Below, piece by piece: positions 17,753-26,034 of a DNA stretch of 64,000 bases. This stretch comes from Lewinellaceae bacterium. GTDB taxonomy: Bacteria; Bacteroidota; Bacteroidia; Chitinophagales; Saprospiraceae. Within the stretch, counting starts at the first letter, position 1. The number at the start of each line of letters is the position of its first letter. The translations under genes and the position numbers were made by a program. The notes under the pieces were generated by a model. That model searched no databases, had not been told where the DNA came from, and worked only from the letters and a program-made list of their open reading frames with translations. The stretch lies in the NCBI GenBank assembly GCA_020636435.1, contig JACJXX010000001.1, positions 1,736,001 to 1,800,000 of the forward strand, given 5' to 3'.

Positions 17753-17939
17753 CGACGAGGCGTAACTTCTCAATAAATGGGAATGAAACCTGTCGTCCCT
17801 ACCACATGGTGGCCCCTTTGGGGCAGGACTCCAACAACGCTAAACCCCATTTCCAGGGCCTCGCGGCCCTGGCAACGGCCTTTCGTCCTTACAGGACTGG
17901 CCGCAAAACGAGATTTATTGAGAAGCTACGACGAGGCGT
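17753..17939. mobile_element. 165-bp hairpin-rich element flanked by an 11-bp direct repeat
   Basis: CGACGAGGCGT occurs at 17753-17763 and again at 17929-17939. Between them, the element (17764-17928) has inverted ends AACTTCTCAATAAAT and ATTTATTGAGAAGCT. Inside are three compact hairpins: TGGCCCC/GGGGCA, CAGGGCC/GGCCCTG and GTCCT/AGGAC. Direct repeat plus inverted ends suggest a transposed non-autonomous element. No coding potential is seen. Confidence 0.6.
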
Positions 17940-18096
17940 GGCAACCCATTGGCTATCAACGCTGTCCAACGTCAACGAACAACAGGCAACGGACAACGAC
18001 CCGTGTGGCCAATGTTAGACAGGTAGCCCGTTAGACGCATAGCCGAAAAATGTAAAGGGATCTTGCCGTCGGGGAGGAGGAGGAAAGGAATGACTA

Positions 18097-18257
18097 AGGC
18101 ACGAGGAAAGAATAAAGTGTTCAATTATGGCGCAGTAATTTTTGTGCCAGGCAAGGCGCGAAGAATGAGGATAGCCAAAGCTACCTGAGTGATGAGCAAC
18201 GCAGCATGGCGCAAAAAGCACAAGCCAGAATGGACAGTTTATTCTTTCGTCGTGCCT
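18097..18257 (+). mobile_element. 161-bp MITE-like element, copy A
   Basis: One of four near-identical 161-bp copies. The ends are imperfect inverted repeats of about 28 bases (AGGCACGAGGAAAGAATAAA against the complement of the right end, AGGCACGACGAAAGAATAAA). TAA flanks both sides of the GGCAC...GTGCC core, consistent with a 3-bp target duplication. It appears identical to copy D and lies upstream of the GH109-like gene. Confidence 0.85.
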
Positions 18258-18334
18258 AAAGGAAAACACTGGGGGGTAAACCGGAACCATTTTTTCTACA
18301 TTTCCTATCTTCCTTTCATCAAACAACGAAAACC

Positions 18335-19717
18335 ATGAGCGACAAGATCAACCGCCGCAACTTCCTCCAAAAATCCGCCGCCATCGGCGCGGGCCTGGCA
18401 GCCATTCCCGGCGCTACCTTCGCCGCCCCCGCCATTTCCAAAAACGGCAAGCCTCGTTCTAAACTCAACATCGGCGTCATCGGCGCGGGGCTGCGCGGGC
18501 AGGATCACATCGCCATGCTGCTGAACCGCAGCGACTGCGAAGTGCCTGCCATCTGCGACATCGACCAGGGCATGGTGGACAGCTCGCTGGCCCTCTATGA
18601 GAAGAAGGGCAAGCCCCAGCCTAAGGTGTACGGCCCGGGAGAGCGCGACTACCTTAAACTGCTGGAAGACGAGTCCATCGACGCCGTCCTCATCGCCACG
18701 CCCTGGCGCTGGCATTCGGAGATGGCCGTGGCAGCGATGAAGGCAGGCAAATACGTGGGCAAAGAAGTCTGTGGCGCCTTTTCCCTGGACGAATGCTGGC
18801 AACTGGTGAACACCCACGAGGAAACCGGCACGCCCTTGTTCTTCCTGGAGAACGTCTGCTACCGCCGGGATGCGATGGCGGTGCTCAATATGGTGCGGCA
18901 GGGTTTGTTCGGCGAGCTCATCCACCTGGAATGCGGCTACCAGCACGACCTGCGGGGCGTGAAGTTCAACGACGGCAAAACGCCCTACGACAGCGGCGTG
19001 GAGTTCGGCGAGAAAGGCTTTTCGGAAGCCCGATGGCGAACCCTGCATTCCGTGCACCGCAACGGCCACCTCTACCCTACCCACGGCATCGGCCCGGTGG
19101 CGCAGTACATCAACATCAACCGGGGCAACCGCTTCCTGACGTTGACATCGACTGCCAGCAAGGCGAGAGGGCTGCACGAATACATCCTCAACCATCCCAG
19201 GGGCGGCTCGGATCACCCCAACGCCAACGTAGAATTCCGCCTGGGCGACGTAGTTACCACCGTCATCAAAGCCACCAATGGAGAGAGCATCATCATCAGC
19301 CACGACACCAACCTGCCGCGCCCTTACGCTTTGGGGTTCCGCGTGCAGGGAACCAAAGGGCTGTGGATGGACGTCAACCAGTCCATCTACCTGGAAGGGC
19401 AGAGCCCCGTACACCAATGGGCGCCTGCCCAGCCTTACCTGAACCAGTACGATCACCCGCTCTGGAAAAAGTACGCTTCCGACGCGGAAGGCGCCGGCCA
19501 CGGCGGCATGGACTGGTTTTTGCTCAACAGCTTCGTGCAGAGCGGGCTAAGCGGGGCTAAGCCGCCCATCGACGTGTACGACGCCGCCACCTGGATGGCC
19601 ATCACCCCGCTGAGCGAGCAGTCCATCGCCATGGGCAGCCAGCCGGCGGCGTTTCCGGACTTTACGAGGGGGAGGTGGACGGAGTGGGAAAATCGGTTTG
19701 GGGAAGGGGGGTATTAG
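18335..19717 (+). CDS. GH109-like Gfo/Idh/MocA family protein, Tat-exported
   Basis: A 460-residue NAD-dependent protein of the Gfo/Idh/MocA family. The N-terminus has a twin-arginine signal (NRRNFLQKSAA), so it is exported folded with its cofactor. The Rossmann motif NIGVIGAGLRGQDH follows at about residue 48. Sequences such as ENVCYRRDAMAVLNMVRQG and YPTHGIGPVAQYININRGNRF are those I associate with glycosidase family GH109 (alpha-N-acetylgalactosaminidase, NAD-dependent mechanism). The GH109 assignment is strong but not proven; other exported sugar oxidoreductases share the fold. It converges on the ROK gene, with 19 bases between the stops. Confidence 0.85.
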   Translation: MSDKINRRNFLQKSAAIGAGLAAIPGATFAAPAISKNGKPRSKLNIGVIGAGLRGQDHIAMLLNRSDCEVPAICDIDQGMVDSSLALYEKKGKPQPKVYGPGERDYLKLLEDESIDAVLIATPWRWHSEMAVAAMKAGKYVGKEVCGAFSLDECWQLVNTHEETGTPLFFLENVCYRRDAMAVLNMVRQGLFGELIHLECGYQHDLRGVKFNDGKTPYDSGVEFGEKGFSEARWRTLHSVHRNGHLYPTHGIGPVAQYININRGNRFLTLTSTASKARGLHEYILNHPRGGSDHPNANVEFRLGDVVTTVIKATNGESIIISHDTNLPRPYALGFRVQGTKGLWMDVNQSIYLEGQSPVHQWAPAQPYLNQYDHPLWKKYASDAEGAGHGGMDWFLLNSFVQSGLSGAKPPIDVYDAATWMAITPLSEQSIAMGSQPAAFPDFTRGRWTEWENRFGEGGY

Positions 19718-19736
19718 TTGCCTGATTGCTTTTTTT

Positions 19737-20684
19737 TTAAAGAGTTGGCAGATCATTCTTGACTGCATCCCAGAAGGTTGCTTCAAAAAGGCGGGCGCTG
19801 CCCAGTAGGGCGGCATCTTCCTTCAGGTTCGAAATCTCCAGGCTTACGTCCAGCCCGTTTCCGGCCAGCGCGGCGCTCAGCGGTTCTCCAAAAAGATCGT
19901 AGGCGCCGGTGACATTGCCGCCGAGGACGATGGCCTGGGCCGAAAACTTTTTCAGCCAGGGCGCCAGGAAATTCCCCAGGTTTCGGCCAAATTCGACGAA
20001 CAAGGCCCGGGCTTCGGGTTCTGCTCTCGCTGCCTCGGCGATGGCCTTGACCCCTGTCTCCGACGCGCCAAAGCGCGCGTTGTAATTTTTGACGAACCAG
20101 CGGGTCGAGAAGTAGTCGTCGGCAATGCCTTCCCGGACCGGCAGGTGCCAGAGGCTCCCGTGAGGCGCCACATCCGCCCGGTTGACAATGGGTATGCCTT
20201 TTTCTATAAAAGCCGACCCCATCCCCGTGCCGAGGGTGAGGGCGACAGCGCGCTCGTATTTGCTGGCTTCGCCCGCCCAGGCGCAACCTACTGCGAAAGA
20301 GGTGGCGTCGTTCATAAACCGCAGTTCCACCTCCTGCCCGAGATTCAACCAGGGCTTCAGCTCGTCGGCTATCGACACCTCGTAGAGGGCCTCATATTTG
20401 TCGTTTCCTTCAAACATCGCCATGCCCGTCCGGTAATTAAAAGGGCCGGGCATGGCAAAGCCGATCCCGTTTATCCGGGACGGGCCGATACCAGACAAGC
20501 TTTGGTTGATGCACCGGGCCCAGGCCTGCATGATTTCCTCCAGGGAGCCTTTATTATTCACGTGCACATAGCTCCGGGAGTCCTCCAGGATGATTTTCCC
20601 GGCGATGTCAACGGCCGCGCTCAGAATATGGCCGCCGCCGATATCTACGCCGATGGCCAGGCCCTTGGTTGTGTTTTCGCTCAT
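19737..20684 (-). CDS. ROK family sugar kinase
   Basis: A 315-residue cytoplasmic protein of the ROK (repressor, ORF, kinase) family without an N-terminal helix-turn-helix, so it should be a kinase. The phosphate-binding motif IGVDIGGGHI is near residue 12 and the second ATP motif ALTLGTGMGSAFIEKG near residue 150. The usual ROK cysteine-rich zinc motif (CxCGxxGC) is not seen, which suggests a distinct subgroup. It is the last gene of the apparent hexuronate operon, 158 bases after uxuA, with a hairpin repeat in the gap. It might phosphorylate glucose, N-acetyl sugars or 2-keto-3-deoxygluconate; the substrate cannot be read from the sequence. Confidence 0.82.
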   Translation of the reverse strand: MSENTTKGLAIGVDIGGGHILSAAVDIAGKIILEDSRSYVHVNNKGSLEEIMQAWARCINQSLSGIGPSRINGIGFAMPGPFNYRTGMAMFEGNDKYEALYEVSIADELKPWLNLGQEVELRFMNDATSFAVGCAWAGEASKYERAVALTLGTGMGSAFIEKGIPIVNRADVAPHGSLWHLPVREGIADDYFSTRWFVKNYNARFGASETGVKAIAEAARAEPEARALFVEFGRNLGNFLAPWLKKFSAQAIVLGGNVTGAYDLFGEPLSAALAGNGLDVSLEISNLKEDAALLGSARLFEATFWDAVKNDLPTL

Positions 20685-20731
20685 TGGTTGTTCTTTGTAA
20701 ATTTGCTCAACGCTCCAAATTCGACGTAGCC

Positions 20732-20820
20732 GGCAATAGCATCAACCGGCCAGAAAGTCCGTAGCATCCTTTTGTGGCTCAGGCCACAAAGGAGTATCCA
20801 TAGCATCTGCTGCCTATTGC
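20732..20820. repeat. Hairpin-containing inverted repeat between uxuA and the ROK gene
   Basis: Outer arms GCAATAG (20733-20739) and CTATTGC (20814-20820) flank a strong stem CCTTTTGTGGC/GCCACAAAGG with loop TCAG (20768-20792). GCATC words flank the hairpin. It could weaken read-through from uxuA into the ROK gene. Related GCATC-flanked hairpins lie at 55.7-55.9 kb. Confidence 0.5.
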
Positions 20821-20842
20821 AACAAGCTTTAAGTGCTTGCTT

Positions 20843-22054
20843 TCAGCCAAGGATACTATACTCCCCCGCCACCCCCAGGATCAGCCCTCTCAATTCCGCC
20901 AGCCCGCGCAGCCTGCCGATGGCCGAATAGCCGGGGAAAGGCACCTGCTTCTCCAGGTCGTCGAGCATTTGGTGGCCGTGGTCGGGGCGGAAAGGCAAAG
21001 AGGCCGTTCCATTGCCGGCCCTCCTTTTTACTTCCTCCACCAAAGCCTCCACCACTTTCAGCATATCCACGCTGCCCTCCAGGTGGTCGGCTTCGAAGAA
21101 GCTGCCTCCTTCCTGCCGCTGCACGTTGCGGAGGTGGACGAAATGGAATTTATGGCCCAGGCGCCTCACGATTCCGGGAAGGTCATTTTCCGGCCTCGGG
21201 CCCAGGGAGCCGGTGCAGAAAGTGATGCCGTTGGAGGGGCTGTCTACTGCATCGGCAACGAAAGCCAGATCCTGTTCGGTGGAAACCACCCTTGGCAAGC
21301 CGAAGATGGGATAGGGCGGGTCATCCGGGTGGATGCACAATTTCACCCCTGCCTCCTCCGCGACGGGCACTGTTTTTTGCAGGAAATACTTCAGGTTTTC
21401 TTTCAACCCGGCGCTGTCTATGCCATCGTACTTTTTCAGGAGCGCGCGGAAGTCGTCGATCCCGATAACATCCAGGGTGCCCGGCAAACCGGCGAGGATG
21501 TTGTTTTGCAAAGCCAGTTGTTCTTCGGATGCCAGCGCTTGCAGGCAGGCTTTTGCTTTTGCTTTGCTTTCTGCGTCATATTCGTCCTCAGCGCCTGGCC
21601 GTTGCAGGAGGTATAGGTCGAATGCAGCCAGGGAAACGGCGTCGTAGCGCAGGGCTTTGGAGCCGTCTTTCACGCGGTAAGCCAGGTCCGTCCGCGTCCA
21701 GTCGAGCACCGGCATGAAATTGTAGCAAATCGTGTCGAGCCCGCAGGCTGCGAGGTTTCTGATGGTTTCGCAATAGTTGTCGATATAAACCTCTCGTTCG
21801 GGCAGGCCCATTTTGATGCTCTCGTGGATGTTGACGCTTTCCACCACCACCCACCGGAGGTTGCGGGGCCGGCCTTCCTGCTCGTCCCATTCGATCATCC
21901 TTTTCCTTTTCCGGATTTCCTCCACCGGCCAGGCCTGCCCTACGGGGATGTGGTGCAAGGCAGAGACGATGCCGGCAGCGCCGGCCTGCTCGATGTCCGT
22001 TAGCGAGACGATGTCGTTGGGGCCGTACCAGCGCCAGGATTGTATAAAGGGCAT
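20843..22054 (-). CDS. uxuA: Mannonate dehydratase
   Basis: A 403-residue enzyme that dehydrates D-mannonate to 2-keto-3-deoxygluconate in hexuronate catabolism. The start MPFIQSWRWYGPNDIVSLTDI and HHIPVGQAWPVEEI are close to UxuA consensus, as are KLCIHPDDPP (about residue 238) and the C-terminal metal-site region FRPDHGHQMLDDL. The length is normal. It lies 11 bases after the SDR gene, so the two are almost certainly cotranscribed. Together they convert fructuronate to 2-keto-3-deoxygluconate. Confidence 0.95.
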   Translation of the reverse strand: MPFIQSWRWYGPNDIVSLTDIEQAGAAGIVSALHHIPVGQAWPVEEIRKRKRMIEWDEQEGRPRNLRWVVVESVNIHESIKMGLPEREVYIDNYCETIRNLAACGLDTICYNFMPVLDWTRTDLAYRVKDGSKALRYDAVSLAAFDLYLLQRPGAEDEYDAESKAKAKACLQALASEEQLALQNNILAGLPGTLDVIGIDDFRALLKKYDGIDSAGLKENLKYFLQKTVPVAEEAGVKLCIHPDDPPYPIFGLPRVVSTEQDLAFVADAVDSPSNGITFCTGSLGPRPENDLPGIVRRLGHKFHFVHLRNVQRQEGGSFFEADHLEGSVDMLKVVEALVEEVKRRAGNGTASLPFRPDHGHQMLDDLEKQVPFPGYSAIGRLRGLAELRGLILGVAGEYSILG

Positions 22055-22065
22055 AAGATCATTTT

Positions 22066-22884
22066 TTACACGCCACTGAACGCACTAAACCCCCCATCCA
22101 CCGGCAGGACGATGCCGGCAACAAAGCGGGCGGCGTCGCTACAGAGGTAATGCAGGGCGCCGTTGAGTTCCTCCGCCTCGCCGAAGCGCCTCATGGGCGT
22201 ATTGTTAATAATTGTTTTTCCGCGCTCGGTATAAGTGCCGTCCGGGTTGGTCAGCAGGGCCCGGTTTTGGTTGCCGATAAAAAAGCCGGGAGCGATGGCA
22301 TTCACCCGGATGCCTTCGCCGAATTTGAGGGCCATTTCCACCGCCATCCAGCGGGTGAAATTCTCGATGGCCGCTTTAGAAGCCGAATATCCCGCGATGC
22401 GGGTGATGGCCCTATCCACTGCCATGGAAGAAATATTGACGATCACGCCGGATTTTTGTTCCGCCATAACCTGGCCAAAAACCAGAGAGGGGACGACCGA
22501 GCCGTTGAGGTTCAGGCGGGTTACCCGGTCAAAATCGTCCATCTTCAGATCGAAAATGGATTGTTCGGGGCCGATGGTGGCGCCGGGCATGTTGCCGCCG
22601 GCGGCGTTGACCAGGATGTCGATCCTGCCCCATGCGCTAAGTACTTTTTCTTTAACTTTCTCCATTGCCCCGCGATCCAACACATCGGCAGGCAGGGCCA
22701 GGGCTTCGCCTCCGGCGGTGCGGATGGACTCAGCCACCTCCTCCAATGGGCCACGGGACCGGCCAATCAGGCAGGCCTTTACCCCGGAAGCGCCCAGGCT
22801 CCTGGCCATGCTGCCGCCCAACACGCCGCCACCGCCGGTGATGACGGCCACTTTTCCTTTCAAATCAAATAGGTTTTTACTCAT
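22066..22884 (-). CDS. SDR family D-mannonate oxidoreductase (fructuronate reductase)
   Basis: A 272-residue short-chain dehydrogenase. It has the cofactor motif TGGGGVLGGSMA (about residues 17-28), the NAG-like strand end NAAGGNMPG, and the catalytic Ser (NISSM) with YSASK (about residues 165-169). The Rossmann fold is followed by the usual C-terminal IVLPVDGGF. Its tight linkage to uxuA indicates that it interconverts D-fructuronate and D-mannonate, replacing the unrelated classical UxuB. It is the first gene of the operon; no -7 consensus is obvious upstream. Confidence 0.88.
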   Translation of the reverse strand: MSKNLFDLKGKVAVITGGGGVLGGSMARSLGASGVKACLIGRSRGPLEEVAESIRTAGGEALALPADVLDRGAMEKVKEKVLSAWGRIDILVNAAGGNMPGATIGPEQSIFDLKMDDFDRVTRLNLNGSVVPSLVFGQVMAEQKSGVIVNISSMAVDRAITRIAGYSASKAAIENFTRWMAVEMALKFGEGIRVNAIAPGFFIGNQNRALLTNPDGTYTERGKTIINNTPMRRFGEAEELNGALHYLCSDAARFVAGIVLPVDGGFSAFSGV

Positions 22885-23263
22885 GATCTGGATTTTCTAT
22901 CGTTCAGTATCCTTGAACACCTTGTAACCATCCGCCTGTTTTTTCAAGCGAATATGTCCATATCATTCTTCGTTCGCAAGATAAGATTTGACCTCCAGGA
23001 TGCCTCCATTAACTGAAAATTTATGAAAAAACTGCACATTGGCCAAGAGAAGCCGCGCTATCAACTGGCGACTCCCTCCTTCGCCAGGCTTCGGCGGGCG
23101 AAGAAAGCTCGCCTGTTGATTTTAGCGGCTTCTCGGAGTCGAAAGGCGAGCTTGGAGTCGCCTTCCGACACGTTTCACCTCTTAACGTAGTGACATTGTG
23201 ACAGCCACCCGCTCTATCAACGGGCAAAGTTGGCGGCTTACATTTTTGGGCCTATGCTGTTGT
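22885..23263. other. Intergenic region with nested inverted repeat
   Basis: Between the divergent uronate operon and the GNAT gene. Arms GAGAAGCCGC..TATCAAC (23047-23065) and GTTGATTTTAGCGGCTTCTC (23115-23134) are an imperfect inverted repeat, with an inner TTCGCC/GGCGAA hairpin. The stretch AAAGTTGGCGGCTTACA near 23225 resembles the right arm of the element at 6123-6244. No gene is evident. Confidence 0.5.
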
Positions 23264-23308
23264 GGCCTATGCGAAAAACTTTATGTATTCTATGTGGCAA
23301 ATAGTTGC
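23264..23308 (+). repeat. 45-bp dispersed repeat, copy 2
   Basis: Same orientation as 12549-12593, 39 of 45 bases identical; the shared block ends in TATGTGGCAAATAGTTGC. It is directly followed by a -7 box match, so it may carry part of a promoter. Confidence 0.6.
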
Positions 23309-23309
23309 G

Positions 23310-23317
23310 TAAATTTG
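23310..23317 (+). promoter_or_regulatory. Putative -7 promoter box of the GNAT gene
   Basis: TAAATTTG matches TAnnTTTG, 46 bases before ATG 23364 and directly after the 45-bp repeat. Confidence 0.4.
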
Positions 23318-23363
23318 CCGGCAAGCGATTCATTCGTTTATATACAAAAAACAGATTCACCCT

Positions 23364-23801
23364 ATGCCAGCCACTTCTTCCATCCGCTTACTGGGCCCGG
23401 GCGACGAAGCCCTGCTCATCCGCCTGGCCGAGAAGTTCTACAACAGCCAGTTGGCGCCGGCTGAGGCAAAAGCCCTGCTGAAGCGGGCGGAGCAATATAT
23501 GCTCTGCATTCAGGAAGGAGGCCATCTGGCCGGGTTTTGCTACTTCCACATCCTGCCCCGGTGGTACGATGGGGTACATGAAATATTCCTGTACGACCTG
23601 GAAGTGGAGGAGGAGCACCAGCGGAAGGGCTACGGGCGGCGTTTTTTTCGTAAAATATTCAGCATCGCAAAAGACCGGGATATTCCTATAATCTGGCTGC
23701 TGGCGAAGGGCTCCAATGCGACGGCCATGCAGTTTTACAAGGAAATGGGCGGCAAGATACAGACGGAAGAAGCGGTGCTGATCGAGTTTTATCCGTACTA
23801 A
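23364..23801 (+). CDS. GNAT family N-acetyltransferase
   Basis: A 145-residue acetyl-CoA-dependent acetyltransferase. The GNAT core is visible: beta-4 strand with IFLYDLEVEEEHQRKGYGRRFF, where QRKGYG forms the acetyl-CoA pyrophosphate loop (Q/RxxGxG/A), and the C-terminal ATAMQFYKEMGG helix-strand. The substrate is unknown. It opens the run of small enzyme genes reaching to 27.3 kb; the next gene follows after 24 bases. Confidence 0.85.
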   Translation: MPATSSIRLLGPGDEALLIRLAEKFYNSQLAPAEAKALLKRAEQYMLCIQEGGHLAGFCYFHILPRWYDGVHEIFLYDLEVEEEHQRKGYGRRFFRKIFSIAKDRDIPIIWLLAKGSNATAMQFYKEMGGKIQTEEAVLIEFYPY

Positions 23802-23825
23802 CACCACTATTTAACCAATACAGAT

Positions 23826-24548
23826 ATGAAAATTCATGACAACAAAATTTTAATCACCGGCGGAGCCACCGGCATTGGACTGGGGCTGGCCGAACGATTC
23901 ATCGCAGAAAACAACACCGTCATCATCTGTGGCAGGCGGGAGGCGCCCTTAAAAGAAGCCTCGGAGCAATTTCCTTCCATTATTGCCCGCAGATGCGACC
24001 TGTCCCTGGCGGAAGAAAGGGTAGCTCTTTTTCAATGGATTGCAGCAGAACACGGCGATCTGAACGTGCTGGTCAACAATGCCGGCATTCAGCAGTGGAT
24101 GTCCGTTTCCGATCCCGAATTTTATCAGCGGGCAAAGGAAGAAATAGCGATTAATATCGAGGCGCCGGTCCACCTGACTTCCCTTTTCCTGGAATTGCGT
24201 TCACTGGATACGATCATGAATGTAACTTCCGGCCTGTCTTTCGTGCCGCTAGCCAAGGTGCCGGTCTATTCGGCTTCCAAAGCCTTTTTCCACTCCTATA
24301 CGCTATCCCTCCGCTACCTGATGAAACCCCGCGGCATAGAGGTCATCGAAGTTATTCCCCCCGCGCTCAATACAGACCTCGGCGGCAAAGGCATCCACGA
24401 TGACGCTCCGCCGGTCAGCGACTTTACAGCGGCCATATTTGAACAACTCAGGCAAGGCAAAACAGAGCTCACCTTTGGGTTCAGCGAAGCGGTGTCCAAG
24501 GCCGGGCCGGAGGGCCTGCAGCAAGTTTTCAGCCGGATGAATCCGTGA
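23826..24548 (+). CDS. SDR family oxidoreductase (DltE-like)
   Basis: A 240-residue short-chain dehydrogenase with cofactor motif TGGATGIGLGLAERF (residues 12-26), NNAGIQQW, catalytic NVTSG and YSASK (about residues 149-153). The shortened C-terminus and the sequence MKPRGIEVIEVIPPALNTDL resemble the DltE/YcdF-type subgroup. The substrate is unknown. It lies 24 bases after the GNAT gene and 34 before the next one, so the three probably form a transcript. Confidence 0.86.
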   Translation: MKIHDNKILITGGATGIGLGLAERFIAENNTVIICGRREAPLKEASEQFPSIIARRCDLSLAEERVALFQWIAAEHGDLNVLVNNAGIQQWMSVSDPEFYQRAKEEIAINIEAPVHLTSLFLELRSLDTIMNVTSGLSFVPLAKVPVYSASKAFFHSYTLSLRYLMKPRGIEVIEVIPPALNTDLGGKGIHDDAPPVSDFTAAIFEQLRQGKTELTFGFSEAVSKAGPEGLQQVFSRMNP

Positions 24549-24582
24549 CGGGCCAAAGGTGGAAGGATTAAATAAACCGATA

Positions 24583-25110
24583 ATGCCCAACTCCGATAGC
24601 ATATTCATAAGGCAGGCCGAAAGGGCCGAACTGCAAACCCTGCAGGAAATCGGAAGAGCCACTTTTTTCGAAGCATTTGCCGCCCAAAACGCGGCTTCCG
24701 ATATGGCCAACTACCTGAATGAAAACTTCAGCCTGGAAAAACTGGCGGCAGAGTTCGATCACCCCGAATCCCTATTCTTCTTCGCTGAATTAAACGATCG
24801 GGTGATCGGATACCTCAAAGTGAATTGGGGAGCAGCCCAAACCGAAGCGTTACCGGATAATGCTCTGGAGATAGAGCGAATTTACGTTTTATCCGAATAT
24901 CAAGGCAAGAAGGCCGGAAAGGCGCTGTTCGATAAAGCCTACAGTATCGCCAGCGAAAAGAATATGGCTGCGATATGGCTGGGCGTATGGGAAGAAAACA
25001 CCGCCGCCATAGGTTTTTACCGGAAACAGGGTTTTGTGGAATTTGGCAAACACCCGTTCCGCCTGGGCGAAGACGAGCAAACCGACCTCCTGATGAAACT
25101 GAATATATAA
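24583..25110 (+). CDS. GNAT family N-acetyltransferase
   Basis: A 175-residue acetyltransferase. Recognisable parts are IRQAERAELQTLQEIG (start of the fold), LEIERIYVLSEYQGKKAGKALFD with QGKKAG as the acetyl-CoA loop, and IWLGVWEENTAAIGFYRKQGFVEFG near the end. The pattern is that of spermidine/PaiA-type acetyltransferases, but the substrate is unproven. An in-frame GTG eight codons upstream is possible; ATG 24583 is preferred. Confidence 0.86.
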   Translation: MPNSDSIFIRQAERAELQTLQEIGRATFFEAFAAQNAASDMANYLNENFSLEKLAAEFDHPESLFFFAELNDRVIGYLKVNWGAAQTEALPDNALEIERIYVLSEYQGKKAGKALFDKAYSIASEKNMAAIWLGVWEENTAAIGFYRKQGFVEFGKHPFRLGEDEQTDLLMKLNI

Positions 25111-25115
25111 GGACC

Positions 25116-25559
25116 ATGTCGATCGAACCCCTCACCGCCGAAAGCCTGGCGGAATTCGCCCGCCTCGCGCTGGAACTCTGGCCGGAATGCGCCTACGAGG
25201 AAGAATACCGGAACGCCGAAAAGCTGTTGGGCGCTGAAAAAGACGCCGTATTTTTGGGCAAGGCCCCGGATGGCGAATGCATGGCCTTCATCCTGCTGTC
25301 CTTGCGCCATGAATATGTGGAAGGGACAAATTCGGCCCCGGTGGGCTACATCGAGGGCATCTACGTCAAACCGGGCTACCGCCGGGCCGGCATGGCCAAA
25401 AGGCTGGTGGAATTCGGCGAGGCCTGGTGCCGGGAGCAGGGCTGCGTCGAAATGGCTTCCGATGCAGAAATTGGGAATGTGGAGAGCCAGGCTTTTCACG
25501 AGGAGATGGGCTTTGAAGAGGCGAACCGGGTGGTGTGTTACCGGAAGGGGCTGGGGTGA
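25116..25559 (+). CDS. GNAT acetyltransferase resembling aminoglycoside 6'-N-acetyltransferases
   Basis: A 147-residue GNAT protein starting five bases after the previous stop. Its pattern (ALELWPECAYEEE, HEYVEGTNSAPVGYIEGIYV, GYRRAGMAKRLVEFGEAWC, MASDAEIGNVESQAFHEEMG) is that of the AAC(6')-I group, in which VEGT..SPVGYLEGIYV and CxEFASDA are conserved. Chromosomal relatives of this group are widespread and many have other or no drug substrates, so resistance is not implied. Coupled translation with the upstream gene is likely. Confidence 0.84.
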   Translation: MSIEPLTAESLAEFARLALELWPECAYEEEYRNAEKLLGAEKDAVFLGKAPDGECMAFILLSLRHEYVEGTNSAPVGYIEGIYVKPGYRRAGMAKRLVEFGEAWCREQGCVEMASDAEIGNVESQAFHEEMGFEEANRVVCYRKGLG

Positions 25560-25647
25560 TGTGGGATGGTTATATTGCTATATTGTTAGGCGAATCCAGG
25601 GCTAAGCGTTTGTTCAGATAGAATTAGCATCGATAAAATCTCACACC

Positions 25648-25986
25648 ATGGCATCTGGAGATTGGAAAGCATTAGTGAAAGCTTTATGGGACGGAGACTT
25701 GGAATCGGCCCGGTATTTCATTCAGTTGGGCGTGGATGTCAACTACGAGCACCCGGAGCTGTTGACCACGCCCCTGATCGAAGCGGTACAGGGCGGGCAG
25801 GTAGAATTAGTGGCCCTTCTGCTGGAGCACGGCGCCGACCCCAGGCAGCGAGCCGGATTTAATGAAAAAACGCCGTTGGAGATAGCAAAGGCCGATAATC
25901 AGGAAGAGATCATTCAGCTGCTGGAAGCACACAGCAGCCCTAAAAGTTCAAGTTTTTACTTCTGGCGGAAGTGGTTTTGGCACTAA
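25648..25986 (+). CDS. Ankyrin repeat protein
   Basis: A 112-residue protein with about three ankyrin repeats: ALWDGDLESARYFIQLGVDVN, then TTPLIEAVQGGQVELVALLLEHGADP, then KTPLEIAKADNQEEIIQLLE. It has no signal peptide and is probably cytoplasmic, a protein-binding module of unknown partner. The C-terminal tail (SSSFYFWRKWFWH) is basic and aromatic. Confidence 0.85.
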   Translation: MASGDWKALVKALWDGDLESARYFIQLGVDVNYEHPELLTTPLIEAVQGGQVELVALLLEHGADPRQRAGFNEKTPLEIAKADNQEEIIQLLEAHSSPKSSSFYFWRKWFWH

Positions 25987-25992
25987 TTGGCC

Positions 25993-26000
25993 TACCTTTG
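25993..26000 (+). promoter_or_regulatory. Putative -7 promoter box of the RimJ-like gene
   Basis: TACCTTTG fits TAnnTTTG and lies 34 bases upstream of ATG 26035. Confidence 0.4.
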
Positions 26001-26034
26001 CTAGCCACAAGAAACGCCTTTAAATGACCTCCGG

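Noticed and set aside
19718..19736. Rho-independent terminator between GH109-like and ROK genes
   Set aside because: There is a run of nine T, but no stable stem directly before it, so I did not list it.
25116..25559. Acquired aminoglycoside resistance gene
   Set aside because: The protein resembles AAC(6') enzymes only by family pattern; there is no integron, transposon or resistance context, and many homologues have other substrates.
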